From Saccharothrix saharensis (GTDB taxonomy: Bacteria; Actinomycetota; Actinomycetes; Mycobacteriales; Pseudonocardiaceae): 64,000 nt of DNA. Location of the stretch: positions 8,009,386 through 8,073,385 of the forward strand of contig NZ_VFPP01000001.1 of the NCBI RefSeq assembly GCF_006716745.1. Reading direction: 5' to 3'. Both the position numbers and the translations under genes were made by a program. The notes under the pieces are model-generated. The model was not told where the DNA came from. It saw nothing but the letters and a program-made list of their open reading frames with translations, and searched no databases. Each line of letters begins with the position of its first letter. The first letter of the stretch is position 1. Of this stretch, positions 52,634 through 61,815 are shown one piece after another.

Positions 52634-53892
52634 GCCTGGGTGTTCCCTTCAGCGACGGGCGGCGTGGTGGCGCGGCCCGACTCGGTCCCGCGCTTCCAGG
52701 CGGCCAGCCCGGTCGCGATCCGCTGGTCGGTCGGCGTGGGGACGGGGGCGGCCGACGGCGGCGCGCCCTGGTCGGCGGGCTGCGTCCGCCGTCTCCGGGG
52801 CAGGCCGCCGGGGGTGCGACCCAGCACGGCGTCGTCCACCACCGCGGTCGGTGGCCGGCGCTGCTCGGGCGGCAGCGCGACGGCGTTGTCGGGCATGGTC
52901 GGCTTGCTCACCCGGGTGAGCAGCTCCGTCGGCAGGAAGACCACCGCGCGCACACCGCCGTACGGCGAGCGGGTGTCCACCGAGACCCGGAAGCCGTAGC
53001 GCTCGGCCAGCACGCCGATGACCGCGAAACCGACCTGCGGCGGGTCGCCGAGCCGGTTGATGTCGCTCGCGCCGTGACCGGCCAGCAGCCGGGCCGCGCG
53101 GTCGAGCTCCTCGACGGTCATGCCGACGCCGCCGTCGTCGACCATCACGACCATGCCGTTGTGCGCCTGCTGGAAGTTGACCTCGACGCTGGTGTTGGGC
53201 GGCGAGTGCCGGGCGGCGTTGTCGAGCAGTTCCGCCACGGCCAGCACGACCGGCTCGACCGCGCGGCTGACCACCGCGACGTCGGACTCGGCGGGCAGGT
53301 TGATCCGCAGGTAGTCCCGGATGCGGGAGGTGGCGCCGCGCACCACGTCGGTCAGCGGCGAGGCCGACCGCTGCTGACCGGGCCAGGAGCCGCAGAGCAC
53401 CGCGGTGGCCTGGGCGCGGCGGTTGAGCTGGGAGTTCATGTGGTCGACGCGCATCAGGCCGGCGAGCACGTCGGGGTCGTCGTGCCGCTCCTGCATGGCC
53501 GAGATCGCGACCTGCTGCTCGTTGGACAGGCTCTGCACCGCGCGCATCATCGACTTGAGCGTGGCGCGGGCCGACTGCTCGCCCCGCTCGGTGGCCTGCC
53601 GGACGGAGTCGGCGAACAGCGCGAGCACCTGCTCGTGGCCCTCGGCCGCGTCCGGACGCTTCGGACCGGGCACCTCGACGGGCCGGTGGCCCAGCGACTC
53701 GGCCAGGGCGGGCAGCCGCGCCTCGACCAGGTGCCGCTCCTCCTCGGCCAGGGCCCGCGCCCGCTCTTCGGCCCGGTCGGCCCGCACCCGTAACGCGCGG
53801 GTGGTCCGTTGTTGGCGAACCAGCAGGAACAGCGTGATCAGCACGATGGCGAGCAAGAACCAGAACGCCACCGCGAGTGTTTGTCGGTCCAT
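52630..53892 (-). CDS. cvnA: Conservon sensor histidine kinase CvnA
   Basis: A 420-residue kinase with one N-terminal membrane helix (about 5-26) and no extracellular domain, then a coiled coil (about 30-60), a DHp-like helix with RVDHMNSQLNRRAQ (His near 147), and a HATPase domain with N-box ELLDNAARHSPP near 225 and DDGGVGM near 252. The C-terminal 90 residues are Pro-rich and disordered. Conserved conservon kinases lack a partner response regulator and signal through CvnB-C-D. AGAGGAA precedes ATG 53892. First gene of the operon. Confidence 0.95.
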   Translation of the reverse strand: MDRQTLAVAFWFLLAIVLITLFLLVRQQRTTRALRVRADRAEERARALAEEERHLVEARLPALAESLGHRPVEVPGPKRPDAAEGHEQVLALFADSVRQATERGEQSARATLKSMMRAVQSLSNEQQVAISAMQERHDDPDVLAGLMRVDHMNSQLNRRAQATAVLCGSWPGQQRSASPLTDVVRGATSRIRDYLRINLPAESDVAVVSRAVEPVVLAVAELLDNAARHSPPNTSVEVNFQQAHNGMVVMVDDGGVGMTVEELDRAARLLAGHGASDINRLGDPPQVGFAVIGVLAERYGFRVSVDTRSPYGGVRAVVFLPTELLTRVSKPTMPDNAVALPPEQRRPPTAVVDDAVLGRTPGGLPRRRRTQPADQGAPPSAAPVPTPTDQRIATGLAAWKRGTESGRATTPPVAEGNTQA

Positions 53893-54195
53893 CAATTCCT
53901 CTGGTGCGGGCGAGCTGCCGGATGCCGGTGCGCCGAGCCGGGCTCTGATCTTTATCACGGTACTTCGACGGACGCCAAGTGGTTGCCGCAGTCTCCCTCC
54001 AATGGAGCAACCGTTGGCGGAAAACCATTACCATATGTCCACTGTGGACAGTGCGGGCGGCCCGGGAACCGGTGTGCGGAATGGTTGGAATTCGCAGGTC
54101 AACGCATATTCGCTGATCGATCCGGTATTGCGTTCGGGCGAATTCGCGCGATCACGCCGCCCTATCGCGGCGGCGTTGTCCGCCGAGCGGCTACC
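53893..54195. promoter_or_regulatory. Divergent control region with 15-bp palindrome
   Basis: About 300 bases between cvnA and the STAND gene. TGTCCACTGTGGACA at 54036-54050 is a perfect dyad in a locally AT-richer stretch (54021-54050). It is the likeliest operator for one or both divergent genes. No open frame of its own. Confidence 0.45.
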
Positions 54196-57100
54196 GTGAG
54201 CGCCTTCGGTGAGGTCGCGGAGGTCGTGGTGGTGGACGGGGACGACGTGGCCGGGCACTCGAACGCGGTTTCCGGGACCAGCGAGGTCGTCGTGCAGTCG
54301 CGGCACATCCACGGCGGCGTGCACGTCTCCACCTCCCCGCCCGTGCGGCGACCCCGGCAGCTCCCGCTGTCGGTCGGCACCTTCACCGGCCGCGAGCGCG
54401 AGCTCGCCGAGCTGGACGCCCGGCTGCGCGGCGGCACGTCCGGCGTGGTGATCTCCGCCGTGTCCGGCACGGCGGGGGTCGGGAAGACCGCCCTGGCCGT
54501 GCACTGGGCGCACGGCGTGGCCGACGAGTTCCCCGACGGGCAGCTCTACGTCAACCTGCGCGGCTACGACCGCGAGCCGCCGCTGACGCCCGACGACGTG
54601 CTGGCCGGCTTCCTGCGCGCCCTGGGCGTCTCGGACATCCCCAGCGACGGCGGCGAGCGAGCGGCCCGCTACCGCACGCTGCTCGCCGACCGGCGGGTGC
54701 TCGTGGTGCTGGACAACGCGGGCCGGGTCGACCAGGTGCTGCCCCTGCTGCCCGGCGGCCCGTCGTGCTTCGTGGTCGTCACCAGCCGGGACCGCATGTC
54801 GACCCTGCGGGTGCGCTACGGCGCGCACGGCGTCGACCTGGACCTGCTGCCGCTGGACGACGCGTTGCGGCTGCTGCGGGCGACGGTCGGGCCGAGGGTG
54901 GACGACGAGCCCGGCGCGGCCAGGGCGTTGGTGCGCAGTTGCGCGAGCCTGCCCCTGGCGCTGGGCATCACCGCGGAGATCGCGGCGGTTCGGGAGCGGA
55001 CGCCGCTGGCCGACATCGCCGAGGAGCTGGCCGACGAGCGCCGCCTGCTCGGCGTGGCGGACGACGACCACAGCATCCGCACGGTGTTCTCGTGGTCGCT
55101 CAAGACCCTGGACGAGCGCTGCCGCCTGGTGTTCCGGTTCCTCGGGCTGCACCCGGGCCGCGAGTACGACGTGCCCGCGCTCGCCGCGTTGGCCGACCTG
55201 CCCGCGCCCGAGGTGCGGCGGGCGGTCGACGACCTGCTGCGGGTGCACCTCGTGGCGGAGGTCGCGGACGGGCGGTTGCGCACGCACGACCTGCTCGCCG
55301 CCTACGCGCGGGACCTGGCGGCCGAGCACTTCGCCGCCGCCGAGGCGGAACGGTCGTCCGCCCGGCTGTTCGAGCACTACCGGCGGCTGACCGCGCACGC
55401 CGTGAAGGCGGTGACCGGCGGCAGGCAGAGCCACCGGCGCGCGGTGGCCGCGCCGACCGGCGGCCTCAAGCCCGACCGGGCGTGGTTCGCCACCGAGCGG
55501 CTCAACCTGGAGGCCGTCCTGGACCACGCGCGCGGCCGCGGTGTCGACGCCGAGGAGGTCGGCCACCTCGCGCACGACCTGGGTGTGCTGACCCGTGCCG
55601 CCGGTGACCTGCCCGTGGCGCTGCGGCACTTCGCGGCCGCCGCCCCGGTGTTCCCGGAGAGCCGGCGCCGCTACTCGTACCGGATCAGGCTGGACGAGGA
55701 GGAGGCCAAGGTCGCGGCCGGGCTGCACGCCGGCGCCCTGCGGTCGTTGCCGCTGCTCGGCGACCACCTGCGGGTGGCGGGCATGACGGGGGAGCTGGCC
55801 GAGGCGGACCGGTTGACCGCGGTCGCCGCGCTGGCGTGCGGCGACCCGTCGCGGGCGATCCGGCTGGCCCGCGCCGCGCAGCGGGTGTTCGAGAAGCGCG
55901 AGGACCCGAAGGCGGCGGCGCTCTGCTCGCTGACCTACCTGGCGGCGGTGTGCACCAGCGCGCTCGACGCCCCGAACGCCTCACCCAACCGGATGATCGA
56001 CAAGGCGCTGTCCACCGCGGCCCGGCTGGACGGGCTGGGCATGCGCGACGAGGCCGACCACGCGCGGCTGCTCGGCGTGCGGCTGGCGGTGGCGGCCGGG
56101 CAGCTCGACCGGGCCGACGCGCTGCTCGGGCAGGTCGCACCACCGACCCTGGGCACGCCGACCGACCAGCGGCTGCTCCACGTGCTGTGCGAGGCCGAGC
56201 TGATCGAGGAGTTCGGCGAGCCGGAGGTGGCGATCGCGCTGGCCGCCGAGGGGTACGCGGAGGTCGGCCGGTCCGAGGGCCGGCCCGCGGGGATCGGCGT
56301 CGCGCCCGCGAGCACGGTGTACGGACGCGCCCTGCGCGCCCTGGCGCTGCGGATCGCGCTGCGCGACCACGACCCCGGCGGGGTGTTCGAGATCGCCGAG
56401 CAGTTCCGGCCGCAGCGGCAGGGGCTCACCGGCGGCGACCGGGGCGTGCGGCTCGACGCGGTGGCCGACCAGCTCGGCGCGCGGGCCCTGGTCGGGTTCG
56501 CGGCGACGTCGGAGCGGCTGATCGCCACGGTCGTCGTGGACGGGCGCGTGTCCGTGGTGGACCTGGACCTGGCCGGTGCGATCGAGCACGCCCGGTTGCT
56601 GCGGGCGGACCTGGACTCGGCCTCGGCGGTGGTGGACCTGTCCGACCGGGTGGTCGGGCTGACGTCGGCGCAGGCCGGCGGCTCGGCGGCGGAGCTGGAC
56701 CGGCACGTGGTGCGGCCGCTGCTGCGGCTGATCGGTGGCCGCGACCTGGTGGTGGTGCCCGCCGAACCGCTCGCGGGCGTGCCGTGGTCCGCGCTGCCGT
56801 CGCTGCACGGCCGGCCGCTGGTGGTGGCCCCGTCGGTCGGCGCGTGGTCGGCCGCCCGGCGCCGGGACGGCACGCGGACGTCGGACCGGGGCGTGTTCGT
56901 GGTCGGGCCGGGCATGGCGGCGGACCGCGCCGACCTCGCCGAGCTGGCGGACCTGCACCCGCGCGCCGAGGTCGTGGCGCCGGAGGTGCGGGCCGTGCTC
57001 GGACGTGCCGACGGCGCGCGTTTCCTGCACCTGGTGGCGCGACGGGAGCACGAGCCGGAGAACTTCGTGTTCTCCCGGGTCGTGCTGGCCGACGGCGCGC

Positions 57101-57396
57101 TGCTCGCGCACGAGTTCGGCGAGCTGGAGGAGCCGCCGGACCTGGTCGTGCTGCCGGGGTCCGGCGAACGGGTGCCGGGGGAGGTGGCGCTCGGGTTCGC
57201 CAACGGGCTGCTCGTCGCCGGGGTGCGGACCGTGGTGGTTGCGGTCGCGCGGGTCGCCGCGCAGACCACGGTGGCGGTGATGCGGGAGCTGCACACCGCC
57301 CTGGCCGCGGGCGAGCCGCCGGGGAGGGCGCTGGCGGGGATCGTCGCGGTCGACCCGCTGCGCCGGCCGTTCCTGTGCGTGGGGTCGGGGGAGTGA
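54196..57396 (+). CDS. STAND NTPase (NB-ARC/TPR) with degenerate CHAT domain
   Basis: A 1066-residue multidomain protein. Residues 1-50 hold VVVQSRHIHGGVHVS, a motif common upstream of STAND NTPases in actinomycetes. FTGRERELAELDARL opens the NB-ARC NTPase (about 60-390): Walker A GTAGVGKTALAVHW, Walker B VLVVLDN, sensor VVTSRD, GLPL-like CASLPLALG. Helical TPR-like repeats fill 400-790. The C-terminus (about 800-1066) has the CHAT fold, ending with the FANGLLVAGVRTVVVAVARV and AAL-like blocks, but the catalytic His of HG (here ARRE) and Cys of SACxSG (here PGSGER) are both absent. No AfsR-type DNA-binding domain. Likely an inducible scaffold or sensor. Confidence 0.85.
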   Translation: MSAFGEVAEVVVVDGDDVAGHSNAVSGTSEVVVQSRHIHGGVHVSTSPPVRRPRQLPLSVGTFTGRERELAELDARLRGGTSGVVISAVSGTAGVGKTALAVHWAHGVADEFPDGQLYVNLRGYDREPPLTPDDVLAGFLRALGVSDIPSDGGERAARYRTLLADRRVLVVLDNAGRVDQVLPLLPGGPSCFVVVTSRDRMSTLRVRYGAHGVDLDLLPLDDALRLLRATVGPRVDDEPGAARALVRSCASLPLALGITAEIAAVRERTPLADIAEELADERRLLGVADDDHSIRTVFSWSLKTLDERCRLVFRFLGLHPGREYDVPALAALADLPAPEVRRAVDDLLRVHLVAEVADGRLRTHDLLAAYARDLAAEHFAAAEAERSSARLFEHYRRLTAHAVKAVTGGRQSHRRAVAAPTGGLKPDRAWFATERLNLEAVLDHARGRGVDAEEVGHLAHDLGVLTRAAGDLPVALRHFAAAAPVFPESRRRYSYRIRLDEEEAKVAAGLHAGALRSLPLLGDHLRVAGMTGELAEADRLTAVAALACGDPSRAIRLARAAQRVFEKREDPKAAALCSLTYLAAVCTSALDAPNASPNRMIDKALSTAARLDGLGMRDEADHARLLGVRLAVAAGQLDRADALLGQVAPPTLGTPTDQRLLHVLCEAELIEEFGEPEVAIALAAEGYAEVGRSEGRPAGIGVAPASTVYGRALRALALRIALRDHDPGGVFEIAEQFRPQRQGLTGGDRGVRLDAVADQLGARALVGFAATSERLIATVVVDGRVSVVDLDLAGAIEHARLLRADLDSASAVVDLSDRVVGLTSAQAGGSAAELDRHVVRPLLRLIGGRDLVVVPAEPLAGVPWSALPSLHGRPLVVAPSVGAWSAARRRDGTRTSDRGVFVVGPGMAADRADLAELADLHPRAEVVAPEVRAVLGRADGARFLHLVARREHEPENFVFSRVVLADGALLAHEFGELEEPPDLVVLPGSGERVPGEVALGFANGLLVAGVRTVVVAVARVAAQTTVAVMRELHTALAAGEPPGRALAGIVAVDPLRRPFLCVGSGE

Positions 57397-57612
57397 CGGT
57401 CACCCGGGTCGGACCAGTGGGGTCGCCGGTTCGCGCGAAGGGTGTCGGCGATCTTGACGGCGTGCCCGTCGCCGTGGTCACCGCGCGGACCGGCACGTCG
57501 GCGGGGCCGTCCGGCGCGGTGGCGTGGCCGACCCGGGAGGCGCCGCGGGCGCACCGGTCGAGCCACCGGGACGTCCCGTCCGCGTGCCCGGCGCGGCTAA
57601 GGTGCTGGTCTC

Positions 57613-58245
57613 GTGGACGAACGCGTGCGGGAATGGGTGTGGGGCTGGGCGTTGTGCCGCGACGCGCCGGAACCGGTGGCGGAGCCCGACGGGTTCCGGA
57701 TCGACGTGGGCGCGCCGGGGCACCGCGTGCGGTTCGTGCTGGCGGGCGCGGCGTCGGTGCGCGCTCGGGTGGTGGCGGCCACCGATCCGGGTACCTGGTT
57801 GAAGGTCTGCGCGCCGCGGGCGGACGTGGTGCCGCTGCTCGGTCCGGAGTGGGTGGTGGGCGGGCCGGAGTTCTTGATGAGCTGCGCGCTCGGGGGCGGT
57901 GTGGTGACGTCCGCGCCGGACGGGTACCGGAGCCGGGTCGTGCCCGAGCGCGGGTTCGCGGACGTGGTGGTGGACGCGCCGGGCGGTGACCGGGCCGCGC
58001 GGGGCCGGTTCGCGGTGCACGGCGGCGCGGCGGTGGTGGACCAGGTCGAGACGGCGCGCGCGCACCGGCGGCTCGGCTTGGGGCGGCACGTGATGAGCAC
58101 GATCGGCGCGCACGCGGCGGACCTGGGCGCCGACGTCGCGGTCCTGGTCAGCACGGCCGAGGGGCGTCACCTGTACGAGTCGCTCGGGTGGCGGGTCGAC
58201 TCGGACGTCGTCGCGGCGCACCTCCCGGAGCCCGCCGCGACCTGA
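57613..58245 (+). CDS. GNAT-family acetyltransferase
   Basis: A 210-residue protein with a C-terminal GNAT domain. VDQVETARAHRRLGLGRHVM (about 138-157) is motif A with the acetyl-CoA pyrophosphate loop RRxGxG/A, followed by DVAVLVSTAEGRHLYESLGW, motif B. The first 100 residues are unusual and may recognise the substrate. It lies between the STAND gene and the TIR-like gene on the same strand. Confidence 0.88.
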   Translation: MDERVREWVWGWALCRDAPEPVAEPDGFRIDVGAPGHRVRFVLAGAASVRARVVAATDPGTWLKVCAPRADVVPLLGPEWVVGGPEFLMSCALGGGVVTSAPDGYRSRVVPERGFADVVVDAPGGDRAARGRFAVHGGAAVVDQVETARAHRRLGLGRHVMSTIGAHAADLGADVAVLVSTAEGRHLYESLGWRVDSDVVAAHLPEPAAT

Positions 58246-58308
58246 ACCGGACCGCGTCCCGAACCGGCGCGGTGACGGCGTCCGGGTCGATAGCATCGCG
58301 GGTTCGGG

Positions 58309-60453
58309 GTGTCACCGCACGCGGCGCGGACGGGGGTGCGCTTGGTCGAGCTGCGGGACCGGCCCGCGCCGCGCCCGGCGACGCGGGTGCGGCAGTCACC
58401 CGCGCGGGCCGTGCTGCTGCGGGTGTTCGGGTGGCCCGCGTTCGTGCTCGGGTTGGTGCTGCTGGTGGTGGCGCAGGGCGGTGCCGGGTCCGGGCCGTAC
58501 CCGGCGCTGCGCCCGGTCCTGTGCGGTGTCGGCGGCGTGGCGCTGCTGGCGCTCGGGCGGCGCGCGGTGGTGCGCGGGCGGCGGCACGCGGTGGAGGTGC
58601 TGCCGTCGCTGGACGGGCTGTCGGGTGACGTGGTGCTGTTCCTGCGGTCCTTTGTGGACGATGAGGGGTTCGCCGCGCAGCAACGCGGCCGGCACGTCCT
58701 GGACCTCTGGGGGACGACGCGCACCGAAGAGGAGCAGCTCGCCGCGGCGCTGGCCCCGTTCGGGCGGATGGTCGCGCTCGGCCGGCCCGGGGACGTGCTG
58801 CCGCCGGCCGGCGCGCCGCGGCACTTCTCCGCCGACGAGGCGTGGCGTGACCAGGTGCTGGCGGGCCTGGAACGGGCTCGGCTGGTGCTGCTGGCCGCCG
58901 GTCCGGGGCCCAGCCTGCGGTGGGAGGCCGAACGGGTGGTGGCCGGGGTGCCGGCGGACCGCGTGGTGGTCGTCGTGTGCCGGGACGCCGCGCAGTACGA
59001 GTCCTTCCGCGAGTCGACCGGCGACGTGTTCCCGAAGGGGCTGCCCGAGTTCCGGCCCCGGACCTCGCCGGTCCCGGCGGGCGCGCACGCCTACACGCGG
59101 GCGGCCGTCTGGTTCGAGCCGGACTGGACGCCCCGGCTGCGGCACCTCGACGGGCGGGACGCCCCGGGCAGCGTGCGCAACTGGGTGGCGAGCGTGTTCT
59201 CGCGCTCGCTGGTGGAGGTCTACGAACGGGCCGGCGTGCGACGGCCGGGGCGGTGGGCGGACACCGTGCGGCGGCGGACGCGGCCGCGGTGGTGGCCGCG
59301 CCGGCACCGCCCGGCGGCCCCGGTCGCCGCACCGGTCGCGGTCCCGCCGGTGCGGATCGGCGGCGGTCGGTGGCGGGCCGACCGGGTCCGCACCGGGGGC
59401 GTCGACTTCGTCGTGCGGGTGGACGACGGGCAGCGGCGGCACGTGGTCGAGTACCGCCCGGCCACGACGGGGCAGCCGGTCGTGCTGGTCGACGGCCATC
59501 GGACCGGGCACGCGTTCCGGCTCGGCCGCGACGGACCGCCGGCGCGGCTCGTGGTCGGTGACGACGTGCAGCTGTGGGTGGACGGCACGCCGGTCTACGC
59601 GCTGAGCCGCGCGGCGGCGCGGTCCGACACCTTCCTGGAACATCGCGCCACCGCGATCCGCGACGCCCTGCTGGAACTGCCCGCGTCACTGCCCGGACCG
59701 TTCCCGGTGACCTTGCGCGTCGCGCCCGACCTGCGGCTGCGTGACGCCGAGGTCGGGGGCGACCCGGTGATCGCCGTGCTGGACTCCCGGTCGGACTTCG
59801 GCGACGCGCGGGTGTGGTTCACCGACCGCGCCGCGCACGTCCGCTACCGGGGCGGCCTGGCCGTGCTGGCCTACCCGGACCTGGCGGCGACCACCGTGAC
59901 GGCGGACTTCGCCACCCTGCGGGCCGGGTCGGCGGAGTTGGACTTCCCGGGGCACGCCGAGCGCACCGCGCAGGTGCTGAACGCGGTGAAGGCGGCGGTC
60001 GTGGCGCAGGACTCCGGGTTCGGCCCACCGCCCGCGGCGCACCCGTTCGCCCGGGCGGGCGGGTTGCGCGCCGGGCGGGTCGGGGCCGCGTGGCGGGTGG
60101 CACGGCGGCAGTTGTGGACCCGGATGTGGGGCCTGATGGCGGGGCTGGGCGCGGTGGTGGGGCTGGCGGCGGCGTTCGACCTGGACCTCGGCCGTGCCGC
60201 GTGGCCGGAGCAGGTCGCCGTGCGGGTCGCGGCCGTGCCCGCGGGGTTCGCCGCGGGCCTGGCGTTCTCCGCGGTGGTCGTCCTGCTCACCGGTGCGGGG
60301 TACGGGGCCGTGTGCGTCGTGGTGCGGTTGGCCGCCGTGCCGGGGCGGGTCCTCACCCGGCGAAGGCGAGACCGGCGAGCACGCCGCCGAACACCAGCAG
60401 GTACGTCACCAGCACCCAGCGCCGGGCGCGGTGGTAGCGCGGCTCGACGGTGA
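58309..60453 (+). CDS. Membrane protein with TIR-like domain
   Basis: A 714-residue protein. Two N-terminal membrane helices (about 38-60, 65-85) precede a TIR-like domain (about 100-235): VVLFLRSFVDDEG, TEEEQLAAALAPFG, VALGRPGDVLPPAGAPRHF and LERARLVLLAAGPGPSLRWE with a Glu in the position of the TIR catalytic Glu. A central basic linker (about 300-345) and a beta-rich region follow, then two more membrane helices (about 595-620 and 635-665) and a basic tail. TIR-like domains of this membrane-linked kind are predicted NAD-cleaving or signalling modules; enzymatic activity is not shown. It converges on the caspase gene, overlapping it by 101 bases. Confidence 0.72.
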   Translation: MSPHAARTGVRLVELRDRPAPRPATRVRQSPARAVLLRVFGWPAFVLGLVLLVVAQGGAGSGPYPALRPVLCGVGGVALLALGRRAVVRGRRHAVEVLPSLDGLSGDVVLFLRSFVDDEGFAAQQRGRHVLDLWGTTRTEEEQLAAALAPFGRMVALGRPGDVLPPAGAPRHFSADEAWRDQVLAGLERARLVLLAAGPGPSLRWEAERVVAGVPADRVVVVVCRDAAQYESFRESTGDVFPKGLPEFRPRTSPVPAGAHAYTRAAVWFEPDWTPRLRHLDGRDAPGSVRNWVASVFSRSLVEVYERAGVRRPGRWADTVRRRTRPRWWPRRHRPAAPVAAPVAVPPVRIGGGRWRADRVRTGGVDFVVRVDDGQRRHVVEYRPATTGQPVVLVDGHRTGHAFRLGRDGPPARLVVGDDVQLWVDGTPVYALSRAAARSDTFLEHRATAIRDALLELPASLPGPFPVTLRVAPDLRLRDAEVGGDPVIAVLDSRSDFGDARVWFTDRAAHVRYRGGLAVLAYPDLAATTVTADFATLRAGSAELDFPGHAERTAQVLNAVKAAVVAQDSGFGPPPAAHPFARAGGLRAGRVGAAWRVARRQLWTRMWGLMAGLGAVVGLAAAFDLDLGRAAWPEQVAVRVAAVPAGFAAGLAFSAVVVLLTGAGYGAVCVVVRLAAVPGRVLTRRRRDRRARRRTPAGTSPAPSAGRGGSAARR

Positions 60454-61717
60454 GCACCACGTCCACGGCGACGCCCGCCGGCACGGCCGCCCGGAACGCC
60501 GACGCCACCTCGTCGACCGGGGCGTGCACGTCACCCAGCGGCCACGCGAAACCGCGCTCCCGGTCCGAGGCGATCCCGTGGCGGTAGCCGCCGAACCCGG
60601 TGAACGGCACGTCGTCCCACACCCGCCCGGCGGCTTCCGGCGACACGTGCAGCGTCACCCGGGTCAGCCCGCGAACCCGCCCGACGACCACCCGTTCGAA
60701 CCCGGCGCGGGCCCAGTCCACCGAGAGGGGTTTCGCCTCGAACCCCAGGCGTGCGGCCAGGTCCGGCCCGCGGCCGAGGACCAGCGCGGTCCGGCCGACC
60801 TCCACCCGCCTCCACCAGGCCACGTGGACCTCGGCCCCCAGCACCGACCACGCGACCAGCGTGAACAGGACGGTCGTGACGCCGTTGCCGCCGAGCGCCT
60901 GCCCGAACCACGGCCCGATCCCCACGACCGCCGCCCTGCCCACCACCTCGACCACGCGGACCGAACGGGGGATCGAGACGCGGAAGGTGACCGGCTCGTG
61001 GTCTTCGCGGGGGTCGGGACGTCTCGGCGCGGCCGGCTCGTCCTCGTTCCGCGGCACGGGTTCGGGACGGCCGGCCGGTAGCGGGCGCAGTCGGCCGGCG
61101 GGCGGGGCCAGGCGCGCCACCTCCCGGGCGGCCTCGGCCGGGTCGAGCCGGTCGCGCGCGGACCGGACCAGGGCGTGCGCCAGGTAGGTCAGGCCGCCCG
61201 CGCGGTCGTCGTAGACACCCTCCCGGCTGGCCAGGCAGAACACCAGCGCCCCGCCGGTGGCGCGCTCGACGCGGTCGGCCAGTTCGTCGACGTCGGACAC
61301 GTCCGGCGGGATCTCGGCGAAGCAGAGGTCCAGCACGACCAGCTTCGTGCGGGCGGCGTGCGCGTCGACCGCTCGCAGCACGTCCCGGGCCCGCAGCCAG
61401 GTGGACTCGTCGTCGGCGTCGCTGTCGGCCACGGCGAGCCGCACGTCCCCGTCGTCGGACAGCCGCGCGTGCCCGACGTAGTAGAAGACCAGGGCGTCCG
61501 CGTCGTCCCGGAGCAGCCCTTCCACCAGCCGCGCCACCTGCACGGCCCCAGCCGGATCGCTCACCACCGCCACGCGTGACGTCGGCCAACCCGACCCGGG
61601 TCCGATCAAAGCGGACCGCAACGCCTGGACGCCGCGGTCGGCCGCCGGGAGGTCGGGCAGCGCGGCGTAGCGGGCGCAGCCGACGAGGATCGCGCGTGAC
61701 GCGTCACCCCCACCCAT
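60353..61717 (-). CDS. Membrane-anchored caspase-like protease
   Basis: A 454-residue protein. Residues 1-190 are a caspase-like (C14/metacaspase) domain: RAILVGCARYAALPDLPAAD opens it, the catalytic His is in VFYYVGHARLS (near 90) and the catalytic Cys in VVLDLCFAE (near 138). An acidic linker (about 200-245) leads to two membrane helices (about 265-285 and 290-310) and a cytosolic PH-like beta region, then a C-terminal membrane helix (about 432-452). The catalytic dyad is intact although the usual HG is HA. Convergent with the TIR-like gene. A protease poised at the membrane suits cell-death or signal-cleavage roles. Confidence 0.82.
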   Translation of the reverse strand: MGGGDASRAILVGCARYAALPDLPAADRGVQALRSALIGPGSGWPTSRVAVVSDPAGAVQVARLVEGLLRDDADALVFYYVGHARLSDDGDVRLAVADSDADDESTWLRARDVLRAVDAHAARTKLVVLDLCFAEIPPDVSDVDELADRVERATGGALVFCLASREGVYDDRAGGLTYLAHALVRSARDRLDPAEAAREVARLAPPAGRLRPLPAGRPEPVPRNEDEPAAPRRPDPREDHEPVTFRVSIPRSVRVVEVVGRAAVVGIGPWFGQALGGNGVTTVLFTLVAWSVLGAEVHVAWWRRVEVGRTALVLGRGPDLAARLGFEAKPLSVDWARAGFERVVVGRVRGLTRVTLHVSPEAAGRVWDDVPFTGFGGYRHGIASDRERGFAWPLGDVHAPVDEVASAFRAAVPAGVAVDVVLTVEPRYHRARRWVLVTYLLVFGGVLAGLAFAG

Positions 61718-61815
61718 ACCGCGACCCTAGCCCCGCCCCGGGCCCGGTCGTCCGCCGTGAAGCGGTCGGTCAGCCCGTCCCCGCCTGGTAGACCGGATCG
61801 GGAAAGGGGAACGCG

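Noticed and set aside
54196-57396. AfsR/SARP-type transcriptional activator
   Set aside because: NB-ARC and TPR parts are similar, but there is no OmpR-like DNA-binding or BTAD domain at the N-terminus.
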